Source: Paragyromitra xinjiangensis (lineage: Eukaryota > Ascomycota > Pezizomycetes > Pezizales > Discinaceae). Taken from it: a stretch of DNA of 64,000 nt. Each line of letters opens with the position of its first letter. Position 1 is the first letter of the stretch. The translations under genes were made by a program, and so were the position numbers. The DNA is taken from NCBI GenBank assembly GCA_038503065.1, contig JBCAMK010000005.1:1488001-1552000 (forward strand), written 5' to 3'. Positions 44,080 through 55,217 of this stretch are shown in pieces. Under the pieces are notes generated by a model. It did not search any database. It was not told the origin of the DNA and worked only from the letters and a program-made list of their open reading frames with translations.

Positions 44080-44542
44080 TCAGCGACCTTTCTCGGACGC
44101 AGCTTCGTCAAGCAATTCAATTACCCTGTGAGAGCTCGTGACTACAGCATACTCACGGACAGTTACCCCACTATCTGAACGAATAGAAGCATCAGCCCCA
44201 CCCTTCAAAAGAAGGTTAATTACTGTTTCAAATTCCCCCGAGATCCGATTGCTCATCCCCGCCGCGACATGTAACGCTGTCATCCCATCTCGATTCCGCA
44301 TATTGGCATCCGTCCATTATTTAGTAAGAAGTCAACCATCGATGACGAACACATAAATGCCGCTCGATAAAGCGCTGTTTGTCTCCGCCCGTCCGTCCAT
44401 CGAATTGATTTCTGTCCTGAACAGCAAGGTTACGGAGGTGTGGGGTCAGGAGAGATGAAAGACGCCGGTTAGTCCGGAGGAATGAGGAAGTATCTTTGGC
44501 TCGTTGGAGAAGGAGTTCTTTGGGAAGACTGAGGAGCAGCAT
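44080..44542 (-). pseudogene. decayed F-box/ankyrin gene
   Basis: The amino end (LLLSLPKELLL...RRLSSLLTPHL) matches the intact F-box/ankyrin gene at 20377-21591 at LLSLPNELLL...HRLSTLLTPQL. After it the reading frame breaks. A second frame carries an ankyrin-like stretch (TALYRAAF...SSMVDFLLNNG), and a third frame the next unit (DANMRNRDGMTALHVAAG, NLLLKGGADASIRSDSG) to a stop at 44080. At least two frameshifts are needed to read through, no GT...AG intron explains them, and most of the ankyrin array present in the intact copy is absent here. It is therefore a truncated, frameshifted relative, not a working gene. Confidence 0.65.
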
Positions 44543-45758
44543 GACACTGTTAATAGAAACTCCTCTAGAGATAGTGATCAATGCTAAATTGATCGGTAGA
44601 TAGGCTCGTCCCCATCCCCTACTACCTATGGCTGCTGCGCAGTGGGGCTGGGCACGAGACTAATCGTTAGATATCGTTGAGTATTAAGCTGACGGGCAGG
44701 GTAACCTGTTATAATAGTCACAAATTATCACTCGATACTTCTCGCTGGAAATTGTTGGATACTACTACTGGTATCGGCTTCCTAATACAGACTTCTCTAC
44801 GTGCCTCCACTGTTTCAGCTGTTTCATAGGCTCTTGTTTATTTGGCGGGTATTCGGGCTACGCAGAACTCAGAACTGCTCTGGGAGACCGACCAGCCATT
44901 TTGTAGAGCTCTTTCTATTAGTCAAACACTTGTATATACACAGAGGCTTTCGTCTCTAGCATAGCAAGTAGCCTCGCAATCTATTACACACTCGAGATCA
45001 TTCCTTCAGAAGTTGTTGGAAGCTGTTGGAATAGCACACTTGATTGATTGCTCTCCATATACTACGACTTCATACCCACAAAGGTCCCCGTACTATTCCT
45101 ATTCCCAAGGCTCTGCCGAGCGCTCTGCCACGGGCGCCCGAGCCTTTACTCGAGCTCCATTCCGAGACCCCCAACCGAGTCTCGGAGCCCGAACCTATTA
45201 AGAAGCAATATCCAACAGAAGTCAAAGTCGCAAAACAAAAAGGCTTGGGTGGCCAAAGACCCTATCGTCCAGTGCCCTCGGACAGAGTCAGCATATATAT
45301 ATAATGGCAAACTTCCGGAAAGTAACCGGGAAACCCACGAAGGTTCAAGTCGAACTATACGGCGGGTTACTTTTAGTGGGAAGCCCCAGCACCACGTCAA
45401 GGTAGTAACCCAAGCTGAGGTTCCCCCCCCACGCACATATATAGCGTCCACTAACACATCTAAAGTAACTTGCAATTAATTCAAGTGCACGAAGGACCCG
45501 GGGGGATCAAGGCCAAACATACCCCCACCCAGAAGCATCCTCACTGCCTATCACTCAGGCGGAGCCGGTGATTGGTTATGGTCCGCGTTTGGCCAAGCAA
45601 GCACGAACGGATTCACACCTAATTCAAAGTTAAGATCCCAGATCTTAGACTTCTCCCCGGGGAAATTAACCTTGAAGAGAGAGGACAGAGCCCCAAAGCT
45701 CACTGCTAGTTCCCCAGCCAGCCCAGCCAGCTGGAGAAAGCCCTCCGATCACACCTAG
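44543..45758. other. 1.2 kb with an unclassified open frame
   Basis: Contains one TATCACTCG (44726-44734) and overlapping plus-strand frames at 45044-45304 and 45048-45479 (up to 143 codons), Pro/Ser/Lys-rich and without a domain. I do not call a gene. Confidence 0.35.
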
Positions 45759-46375
45759 TTACTCATCTCCAAGTAACTCAAACGGGTTTCCGGTTATCCA
45801 TGGCCTTTTCCGGTTCATCTTCGCCTCCGTCAGGACCCTCAGCATCCCTTCAAGGACCTCAGTAAAATGCTGGTGCCTTTCCGTTACGGCCCCGCAGCTC
45901 TCTGTCACTCCCCCAGAGAGATAGAAATCCGTAACCGCTCGCCTTTCTTGGATAGCCCGTCTAAGGTTGTAAAAAATCCAAGAAGGAATTGCGACTCCGG
46001 ATGTTGAGACCGCCAGGGTTGCAGCCCTGATTTGAAAAATTGGTGACTTTCCAGTCCACTTAAAGGACTTCCCGGAGTGGGCGAATATCCACTTGAGGAC
46101 GGAATCACCGTGCTTGTGATATTGGTCGACACAGTGGTGAAGTTGGATAGACATTTTAAGAGGTTTAGGACAGGGAATTGCAAAATAGGATCTTTTTGCT
46201 TTGGTTTAGACTTAGCTTTAAGCTGGAGAAACCAGGAAAAGGCGAGTTGGGGGGCATAGCATTTATACAGTCGGGAGAATCTAGTGGAATACAGATCAGC
46301 AGGTACATCTAAACTAATCTTGGGGTTTTTAACAAACCACCGGTCTCTTTGGAACCGAACTACCTTTAGTACCAT
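45759..46375 (-). pseudogene. DUF6604-like locus, frame broken
   Basis: Two overlapping minus-strand frames (45905-46375 and 45759-46154) together resemble the amino-terminal DUF6604 domain of large fungal proteins. The first has LYKCYAPQLAFSWFLQLKAKSKPKQKD; the second has IPSWIFYNLRRAIQERRAVTDFYLSGG and HFTEVLEGMLRVLTEA, in the family order. They overlap near 46154, so either an unrecognised small intron or a one-base frameshift separates them. Nothing downstream continues the long protein expected, so truncation is likely. Family assignment is from memory of the pattern, not from a search. Confidence 0.4.
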
Positions 46376-48153
46376 AACTCAGGTGGTTGGGTGTACCTAA
46401 TGAACCCACCATCATCAACCGGACCACCTACCCAGGGGATGGAAACTCAACCGAGAATTAGAGTTTTACACATTTCCAGGTCTTGCAGGATCGGTAACTT
46501 AATTAAGGCACAAAATCTCAGGGGAAGGAAAGACGTTTTTTTTTAGCAAGATGTGGATCTTTCGGTTGTATTAGTCCATCGATTAATCGACTTTTCGCTT
46601 GTGTCCATGTCACCGAGTGATAGGTGATGACTCACGCTACAGCGCAGCTAACGAATCCTCGGGTCGAGTCTTAATTTTGTGACAAAAGTCTAAAATACCT
46701 CTTTCAATCCGAGCCCAGATCCAGGTTTACTCAAGCATTACTTAAAGCCTCGAAACTTCTACAGGCTTCAAAATGTTGGAACAAACAACCTGTCGTGTAC
46801 CATAGGTCACTAAAACCAAGTTTTAAACGAACTAACACGTATTTAAAGGGTCTGGTCTGATTAGGAATCCGTACCTCAACCACCCGTATTTAACACCCCA
46901 ACGATGTCGGTTGTTTTATACATGTTTTATACTCTCTTCTTAGCCCCCTCAAATCAGGACCCTTACCTTGCTCGAGTAGGTAACAAACCAGTAAATTGAT
47001 AGAAATACATCTGCGCTTTCAGCCACTTTAAAATCGAGGTATCTAACGAAAATGTTAGCGTCTCACAACACCAACTTCTCTAGTTAATCTTTTAGTGAGG
47101 GTAGAAGCAGAAAGTACCTCGAAAGTCAACAAGCCAGCAAGTAGGGGGTCATTCCACTTGTTAATCTGCATCCTTAATAAATGAGATAAAACCAATGTAT
47201 TCTAAAACCACGTTCAAGATATAGTTCAACTGCTTTCTACCGTTTATATCTGCAACCTATAGACGATTAGTAAGATATTCGAATATTCCCAATATTTGGA
47301 GTTTGATATACGTAACTCAGGCCAACCTAAACCAAATGAGATACTACACAGATTCCAATCGCTAATAGACATTGGATAAGAAGATGGAATTCTACCCTTG
47401 GCTTACTATTTTATCGTACCTAGATTATATTACGGTAATCTACAACGGTTCTAGGCTTACTACAAATACAACCCCACCCTGAAGACAACACACAATTGAA
47501 ACATTCAAGCTTTACTAACCACTACTCGATCCGTACCCATATAGAAGGAGATAACCTACAAACCAAAGCAACAAACCAAAAGAAAAAGAGAACTTACACA
47601 AAATAGTTCAAAACGTACTGTAACTATCAAATATAACTCGATATACGCGAAATATCCAACAGCTCTCTACCTTTCTTATTTTCTAAATCAACAACATAGC
47701 CAGTCAGCTCCCACCCAATTCAACCAAACATCCACGAACCATTAAAACACAAGAAAGGAATGTAAATACTCTCAACTCACTTTTTACAGTATTTTTATTT
47801 TTTATTTTTATTTCTCAGTATCCTCTAGCATGATATTCACCCAGAAAAAAAAAGTAACTGTGCGTTACTTCTCGAAACCTGGCCCCTCGCTCAGCCTCCG
47901 GTATCACAGGCGACTCCTGCCGTGTATAGCACATCGAACCTGATCTATCTAGAATCAGTCCCTATCCCGAACCCCTGTCCAGTCTGATGATTCCGATGTT
48001 TTTTTTCCACCTCCACCGTTCCTAACCCCACGGGTTCGTCCAAACCGCCTCAGCAGCTGGATCCATAGTTTTTGATTTTTGATTTCGAACGTTAAGACTG
48101 TAACTGTCAGCGAAGCACTCAACAAGATAGAACTGTAAACCCAAGACAAAGGA

Positions 48154-48181
48154 AAAAATAAAAATAAAAATAAAAATAAAA
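48154..48181. repeat. (AAATA)n pentanucleotide microsatellite
   Basis: Tandem pentanucleotide AAAAT/AAATA, about five perfect copies. Confidence 0.85.
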
Positions 48182-48439
48182 TAACAGAAAGAAATAGTCA
48201 CGGATAGTTCAGTGAGCATAACTGAACTGACGGGGCAGACGGTTCACTTTATATACACCAGTCGCAGCACCCGTAACACACAATTTTCAGGCATCCCACT
48301 CTAACGTAACCCTCAACAAGCCGCGTCCCACACTCCGTATTCCACTCCATCAGACCACTCGAGCCGTCACGATCGAAGAGTTTCATGTCGTGGTCGGCTC
48401 TTTGATGACGGGCCTGATATATATCACGGAGATAAAATA

Positions 48440-48457
48440 ACGAGTGATACCTCATGA
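48440..48457 (-). repeat. dispersed 18-bp element, copy 2 (inverted)
   Basis: Exact reverse complement of the element at 13416-13433, in gene-free AT-rich DNA. Confidence 0.7.
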
Positions 48458-48985
48458 CTCCCACACGACAGCGGCAAAGATTACTAAACACCATGACCTC
48501 GCGTCCCGGGTCTTAATCTGCGACCAGCCGACCAAGAAGTCACCAGAATCGCAAAAGTCAAGAGAAAAAAGCAAACCAAGTTATTTCTGGTGCTATGCGT
48601 CTACCCCAGACAGTACCCCTCACTTTCGTTTAGGCACACAAACACAGTCACGATTCGATCCAAGAATACTCGATCAATTCTATGAAGCCCTCAACTAAAT
48701 ACACACAACCCGCTCACGCTCGAAATAAAGAAAGAAAAAAAAAAGAAACCAACGAAACCGAAACCAAAAACCAAAAACCAAAAGAAGAAAAGAAAAAGGT
48801 CACCTACTCAGAGGAATTTCAATAAACCATGAACCCTACAACAAATGAACCAAACCAATTCGGTACCCCCCTACTGAGCTATGATCCAGTGATTACCTCA
48901 ACACGAGAAAAAAAAAATCATCGATATAAATAATTCTTTCTAGTACTGAGGCATGAAATGAAATATCTCTTTTTTAAACCACCGG

Positions 48986-49066
48986 TATCGTAGCTCAATT
49001 GGGAGAGTCCGAAGTTGGTATCTTTCATCTGACGTCAGGGATCGTAAACCGTATGGCGAATTACAC
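48986..49066 (+). pseudogene. tRNA-like fragment, degenerate
   Basis: TAGCTCAATTGGGAGAG is a good eukaryotic A box (TRGCNNAGYNGG), and a GGGATCGTAAACC stretch 40-50 bases downstream roughly recalls a B box and T-arm, after ATCTGA as in a tRNA anticodon-stem side. The 5' and 3' acceptor strands do not pair well and the anticodon is not clear. I read it as a decayed tRNA (nuclear or mitochondrial origin) rather than a functional gene. Confidence 0.3.
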
Positions 49067-49248
49067 TTCTTTTCGATAGCGTAACCCAAACGGCGCTCTT
49101 TCTTATTTTTTTTCTAGGTAGAAATAACACCAACGTCAGTTTTTTTCCAGCACGCCCCCACACTCGGTAGAAGGTAGTAGTGATACAACACTTACTTGTT
49201 ATTTTTTTTTAGTATTTTATTTTTATTTGTCAAGGGGGGGGGTTGCCA

Positions 49249-49269
49249 CGGGAGACCATTCTGCTCCCG
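49249..49269. other. hairpin 1, 6-bp stem CGGGAG/CTCCCG
   Basis: CGGGAG at 49249-49254 pairs with CTCCCG at 49264-49269 around a 9-base loop. Confidence 0.8.
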
Positions 49270-49304
49270 GGCGCTAAGTTATAAGCCATTTTGGATAAAA
49301 ACTT

Positions 49305-49321
49305 CCCCCACTCGATGGGGG
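49305..49321. other. hairpin 2, 6-bp stem CCCCCA/TGGGGG
   Basis: CCCCCA at 49305-49310, loop CTCGA, TGGGGG at 49316-49321; perfect pairing. Confidence 0.8.
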
Positions 49322-49357
49322 GGAGAAGCAGCCAATTGGTAAAGGGGTCTTCATCTT

Positions 49358-49414
49358 ATGGACCAGATCGTTTTAATCCTTAAAAACGATCTGGCGAGAC
49401 GAAGTGTAGTCCAT
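49358..49414. other. hairpin 3, nested stem-loop
   Basis: Inner stem CCAGATCGTTTTAA (49363-49376) against TTAAAAACGATCTGG (49380-49394) with a 3-base loop and one bulged A, about 14 base pairs. An outer stem ATGGAC (49358-49363) / GTCCAT (49409-49414) shares its last base with the inner one. Either strand could fold. Confidence 0.8.
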
Positions 49415-49513
49415 GTTAATATAAGCGGCCGGAATTGTGCGTCGGCGGATCCGGATTAATTGTAGTCGAGCCAGGCGAAGCAATACTGTAGGTCCTGGAG
49501 GATCATCTTTCTA

Positions 49514-49540
49514 GGGGGGGGGACTAGAGGTCCCCCCCCC
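49514..49540. other. hairpin 4, G9/C9 perfect stem
   Basis: GGGGGGGGGAC (49514-49524), loop TAGAG, GTCCCCCCCCC (49530-49540): an 11-base-pair perfect stem of almost pure G:C. Confidence 0.85.
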
Positions 49541-50557
49541 CGTTCGGTTGTGTTTGTGTGGGCGTCGGCGGTGCTCCATTAGAGGAGACGTAAAAATTAT
49601 TGCCCGAAGCTGAAGATTGATGTGTTAGCGAGAGGGACAGTGAGAGAAGCTTAAGCTGGGTAGTGGGTAGAGCTAAACGCGGAAAATGATAACATAAGAA
49701 AATGATTACATGAACGAGGTAAAGGGAAAAAAACAAGACAAAAAAAAACCAAGTGAGACAGAGTCTCAGAGTCTCAGAGCAGCGAGCACGACCAGGCAAA
49801 GACGAGAAGAGAATTCCAAGGACAGTGGGGAGGGACGACCTTTATAAAGTACACACACCATTCGACGCACACCCATTCAGGCCCCCACATATTGTGCATG
49901 TAACACCAACCGCAGCAAATCGGGAATGGATTCATGTGCCCGGAAATCGTATTGCTCCGGTTCGAGAGGGGAAGCATGGTGATGAACTTGCATTGGCTTC
50001 ACGAGTCATTGGTTCGAGGTACATACTCCCCTGTACATTCGATATTGTAATCAGAAACAACGCATATCTTGGTGGGGTGGTAATGTATATCACGGCTTGA
50101 TATTACATCCAGGATCAACAAACACCACAGCCCCACGATGAGAGTGTCCTCTCGGCAACGCTCCCTCATGCAACTACAAGCACAATCGACGAGAACTAGA
50201 ACATTCACGACACAGCCGAGAGACGCCTGAAACCACAGCCAGCCAGTCAGAAAAAAGCATGCATTCTTAGCGGCCTCGTCGCGAATTCATCCTCATCGTG
50301 AACCTAAACCCACAGATATGGGGAAAATAAGAACATAAGTATTATGACACGAAAGAAGGAAAATAAATCTACATGTATGAGCCCCAATTCCACATTTTGT
50401 GTCTACCTCGTAGCGCACCATGCCATTTCAATCCGGTCCAATCCAATCCCTACAGCCTCCATACCACCTTATAGATGCTCTTTTTCTGCCCTTTTCGGTA
50501 GGAAACGACAACAATAACATAACGCCAACCGCACAAACAAATCGCACCGAACCAACT

Positions 50558-51972
50558 TTAATCCATGTGCGCAAAGTCGAACCAATTCGCTCTGCAATCT
50601 TCCTGATCAAGCCCTGTTCCATCGGTGAAACGCCCAGCCTGGCAGCCTTTACACTTTGGCGACGACGGGCAATTAAAGTAAGGAATGTGTTGGTAGCCGA
50701 TATCACGGAACCTGATATCCATTAGCTCAGGATCAAGTACAGCAGGGAGACAATGTATACATACCAATGGATCTTATTCTTATCCTCAAACAGTCCCAAC
50801 GCGATACTATGCACCGGCGCATCTCCCCATCTCTCATAAAAGAAACCCCCCGCACGATCTAAATGATCAAAATAATCCTTATAAGCCTTGCTGCGCCAGA
50901 AGTTCATATCGGCAATCTCAAAGTTGCTCCAGAAATGGCATGTTGAGTATCCATTAGCCTTCTGGGTGTGTTCTGGTCGGTTGACAGAATCAGTGAGCCA
51001 TTTAATGGCGTTATTGGGGTGTATGTATTCAGGATGCTCGGCAAGGAACTCGAGAGTCTGGGGCCAGAGTGTCTCGATGGATTCGGGGGAGTCGTAAATG
51101 TTGATGACGAAGCCGTAGGTTTTGTTATTATCCTCCATATAACGGAAAACGTCATAGTCAACATCGCAGAAAAAGCTACGGGAAATATTGTGATTAGTAT
51201 TACTACAAGGTTGCACAAAAAACCATCGTGGGAAAGGTGTAGAAGTTATCCGAGACGAATGACGTACTGGACTTTAGGCTCGACACGCCAATACCAGCGA
51301 ATGTCCTTTAAGGCGGGGTGCTCATAGAACTTTCCAGAGTTCCAACGGCACATCTGGTGATAACTTTCAAGCTTCGAATACTGAACTTTCTTCTCCTCGA
51401 GGATTTCGGCAGACTCGGCCATAAGCTCTCTACTAATCCACGAGGGAATTTCCCAATGACCCTTCGGAATCACCTCTACCACCCCATCCACTCCATCAGC
51501 ACGATTGCATCCATGTATCGAAGCAGGGTGTATTCTCACCATATCTCGTCTCCGCTTTCGTCTCCGCGCTCGTCCTCTCCTTAAATTCCACCGTGAACTG
51601 TTCATCGTTGAAAAAAGTCCACGGATAATTAAACTTGTGATTAAAAGTCCTCTCCATATCCCTCATCGCACTGATCATTTCATTCAACTCATTATTCCTA
51701 ACCAGCGACAGCAGTGTCGCAGCCGTTCTATTCGTTTCACCAGGTCCCCATAGTTTCCCTGGAGGTCCTGTTTCGAGACTTAACAACGGATCTATCCCCT
51801 TCAACGAGCCACCCTTCGCCGGCCGCACGAACCGATCATTGTCGCCAGGATGGAGAATTCTTGAAGCGCCGGGGATTGTGGCAGAGTAAGTGTAGAAGAG
51901 GACCAGTAGTAGTGAGAGGGCTGCTAGCGAGAGGATAGCCCGAGCGATGCCTTTAGATGGTGTGACGACCAT
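50558..51972 (-). CDS. GT15 alpha-1,2-mannosyltransferase (KRE2/MNT1 family)
   Basis: Four exons, complement(51540-51972, 51268-51475, 50765-51175, 50558-50711), 401 residues. A type II membrane anchor lies at about residues 13-31 (ILSLAALSLLLVLFYTY). The luminal domain has the family blocks TLLSLVRNNELNEMISAMRDMERTFNHKFNYPWTFFND, IPKGHWEIPSWI, YHQMCRWNSGKFYEHPALKDIRWYWRVEP, FFCDVDYDVFRYM (with the metal-binding region), KANGYSTCHFWSNFEIADMNFWRS, and ERWGDAPVHSIAL. GT15 enzymes add alpha-1,2-mannose to O- and N-glycans in the Golgi. The exact paralogue (Kre2, Ktr1-7) cannot be set from this sequence. Phases close at all junctions, including the canonical GTACGT after KV in exon 2. Confidence 0.95.
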
Positions 51973-53005
51973 CCTAGCTGCACCGTGAACGTGTGTGAAG
52001 AGCTATGTGATTTTTGGAGACGAAGCTCCAGTTGAGGTTATTGATTGATCAAATATTGTGGAGAGGGGGGGGGATGGTCGTTCAATCCAGTGCGTCGTAA
52101 GCTCGTGAGGTGATGTATCGGGAAGCGTACCGAGTATGGGAAAGAAGTGGTAAATTCAGGAGAAGGATGAACGTTCAGAGTTCTGCAACTTGTCACTCGC
52201 TGGAGCCGCATGGAACGGAACACCCAAAGAAGAATAATAGTAAACTGCCGGTAAGACACCCGAAGCGTTACCCGGACGTCTTCTGCTGTTCTGCTCCCTG
52301 GTCTGCCCCCTTCCTCCCCTTCTCCCCACACGTGTCACGGAATGTCACTCGCAATCCCCGTAACAGAACAGAACCGAACGGAGCAGAACGTGTTGGACTG
52401 CGTGTTGTTTATATTTAGGAAATTATACATGTAGAGTACATGGAGACACACACCCACACCCATGTGAGACGCGAGAATACCCGCCCATTTAATACCGAAT
52501 CTCTCCTGCACAAACGGTCCGGATTTACCTTTAACTATGTCATTCCCTTCCCTCATCCCACCTTGATCCCATCCAGGAAGAAAGAGAAAGAAAGAAAGAA
52601 AAAAAACTCCGGTTTTTCCACCCTCCCTTTCTGTGGCAACTGTTCTCCCCCTCCCCCCCCTCACTCTCCACCATGAGGGACTGGCTACCAACATGAAACA
52701 TTGTTATGCTATGATCGTCCTCAGGATTACCTAGGGCGAAACAATGTATTCCCGTCTTCAAATCCTCCCCCAGCGTTACCCGTTACATCCATCAGTCCGT
52801 CCCCCCCTCGGGTCCCATTCACCTCCCTCACCTCCTCCCATCATCACCACCCTATCTCCAAGCGCTACCCAACCCACCACCCACCCACCCCGCCCCCGAG
52901 CTCCGAGCGTGACTGAGTAAGTCGCGTCTCCCCCATCCGCACCAACAGGCTAGAAAAAAAAACCCAAACGCGAAGAAATAAAAATAAAAAGCACACCCCG
53001 GCACA
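51973..53005. other. 1.0 kb between divergent GT15 and Myb/SANT genes
   Basis: Contains the promoters of both neighbouring genes, a G10 tract at about 52066 and C/T- and CCCACC-rich runs near 52800-52890. No gene supported; the small frames are shadows of low-complexity DNA. Confidence 0.45.
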
Positions 53006-54357
53006 ATGACCCGTAAAGGCAAAGAAAAAGACGCCACTAAGCCCGACCGCGCAACATGGACAAGCGAGATGGAGAAGCTGCTGATCAAGGCGCTCCTCGT
53101 GGAGATCCAGGCTGGACGGAAGGCAGAGAATGGACATGGCATGACGAAGGAGGGTTGGATGAACGCGCATGCGGCTTTTAATAAGCATTCGAAGCAGCCG
53201 TTAGAGCTTATGCAGATTAAGAATAAAGCCAACGCTGTAAGTTATTTTTTTAAATTCATGATTACTATTTCACCTCTATTGTATATTCTTCTTGTATGGA
53301 TGGGAGGAAATAAATATCAATTGAGTGAGCTGGCTAGTCTTTATAGCTCTTGGTGGTGGTGTTGAGTGCGGACTGACTTTTTTTCAATGGGCGAGATAGC
53401 TTAAGAAAGAGTACGCCATCTTTAGCGCAATTAAAGAGAATGGCGAATTCGCCTGGGACGACGCTACCGGTACACCCACCGCAAGCAACGAAGTATGGGA
53501 TCGATACATTGAGGTAAACCGAGTCCAATTCCTCTACTCTACTCTACTCTAAACCCTCGCCTCCCGCCCCCCCATGGCTAAACTGCTCCAGAACCTCCCC
53601 CCACTAACACCTCAATTGCTCCTAACCCACTAACACCCCTCAGGCCAACCCCATAGCCAAAAAATACCGCGGCCGCAACCTCAACCACTTCTCACTACTC
53701 TCCCTCCTCGTCTCAGACGCCCCACTCACCAACCACCACGCCCTAACACTCACACCCGACTCCCTCCCACCACCACCCACCACCACCGACCCCCCCACCA
53801 CGACCACAACGAAACGTCCCCACTCCCTCGACGAAGACGAAGACGAAGACTCAACCGAAGACTCCTACAAAGACATCGCAGAAGAAGAAAACCCCTCATC
53901 CGGCGAAGACGACCCCGAAGACCCAGCAACAACACCCCTAGAAGTCGGCTTCAAGACTCCAAACGGCACCACCCACCCCAGCCTAAAGCGTCTAAAACGG
54001 AGCTTCCACGCTCTCCGCTCCGAGTCCTCTGCTTCAAATCTAGCCCTTGCGAATGCGCTCACGCATATCACGCAGCAGCTGGGTATGGCCACCCCGTTGA
54101 CGCCGCTTGCGCCCCCGTCTGTGTCGCCGAGGAGCCAGACTACGTTCGGGGTTGATAATGTTCAGTCTGCTATTGCGACGCTGCAGAACGATTATGATAA
54201 GAAGATGTCGGTTGAGGATCTTGTCATCGGATTGAGTATATTCGAGAGCGAGCATAAGGCGAAGATGTTTGTGGCGATGAAGAAGGGACTGGTGAGGGAT
54301 GCGTGGTTGATGAAGGAGATACGGGTCTATAGAGGCGAGCGGGGAGGGGACTTGTGA
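53006..54357 (+). CDS. Myb/SANT-like DNA-binding domain protein
   Basis: Three exons, join(53006-53236, 53400-53513, 53644-54357), 352 residues. Residues about 15-125 show the Myb/SANT-like DNA-binding domain (Myb_DNA-bind_3): ATWTSEMEKLLIKALLVEIQAG, GWMNAHAAFNKH, IKNKANALKKEYAIFSAIKENGEFAWDD, NEVWDRYIEANPIAKKYRG. The middle is acidic (runs of Asp/Glu, about residues 170-205), and the carboxy part (DLVIGLSIFESEHKAKMFVAMKKGLVRDAWLM) is a helical region. This domain is common in Harbinger-associated proteins and in domesticated transposon-derived regulators of fungi and plants. Two introns and an intact frame argue for a host gene. Direct target unknown. Confidence 0.85.
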
Positions 54358-55217
54358 ACATCGTTATTTTGTATGTTTTGTAGTTTTTTGTTTTACTTGG
54401 GTGGTCTGATTTGATTTTGTGAAAAGTTGCATGCGAACTTTGAAACCGGAGTGAGGTGGATTTAAGTATAGTTTCGGTTTTCTTTTACTCTTTTGTTTTG
54501 CGCGGTGGTACATGATATATACTCAAAGCCCCTTCGTTAGTTCTAATAGCATTGTGTAATGCAATTGGCGTACTGTAATTAATCTGAGGTTGGACAATAG
54601 CTAGTTCGGGGTACAGAAATAAGATGAGTGAGATTGAGTGAATAAGGCTATTCACACGTAGCACTGAAATGATATCCAGAGGAAAGGGCCAGATGAAAGG
54701 AGATTTGGACTAGATTTCACTTAATTAAGCAGTATTTTTTTATCGCAGACATAATTCCCTTCTCCCGAAGAGAAAAATGACCTTGTTCTATAGTAATGAT
54801 TATTTCTCGGTCAAACAGAAAGAAAGAAAAAAAAATACCAAATTTGTATCAGATCGCCCCGCAGAAATTCATCCAAAGAAATAACAGATGTAAAAAAGAA
54901 AGGCGATAATATACCTACATGAAATGAAAGGGGGTAAAAAGAAGTAAAAATAAAACACAGAAACCCTAGAGTTTGACCGAGTGAAATTGCAAGACCCCGA
55001 ACCAATGATGAGCACGTAACCCCATCCATTCCCCAAACAGCTGACGAATTCATAATCAGATCAAGACATGAACCACCCATTAGTTTTGCCAACCAACCCA
55101 GTCTCCCACAAACATCACCAAAATCCATTTCAACAAATATTACATATTCCGCAGCCCAACTCCCGTCAAATACAGACACCCATTCCCCTTTTTGTCGTCG
55201 GATAATAATTTTGCGAT
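54358..55217. other. 860-base intergenic region
   Basis: Convergent 3' flanks of the Myb/SANT-like gene and the elongase. The frame at 54811-55179 (minus) is hydrophobic by chance and lacks a domain. Confidence 0.5.

Larger units (their letters stand above)
46376..50557. other. 4.2 kb AT-rich gene-free region with hairpins
   Basis: No protein gene supported. It includes AAATA pentanucleotide runs (48154-48181), A-rich low-complexity DNA (48728-48800), one reverse TATCACTCG at 46614-46622, one at 48441-48449, a tRNA-like segment (48986 onward) and a hairpin cluster at 49249-49540. Small frames at 49753-50100 (115 codons) and 48444-48698 have no recognisable features. Confidence 0.5.
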
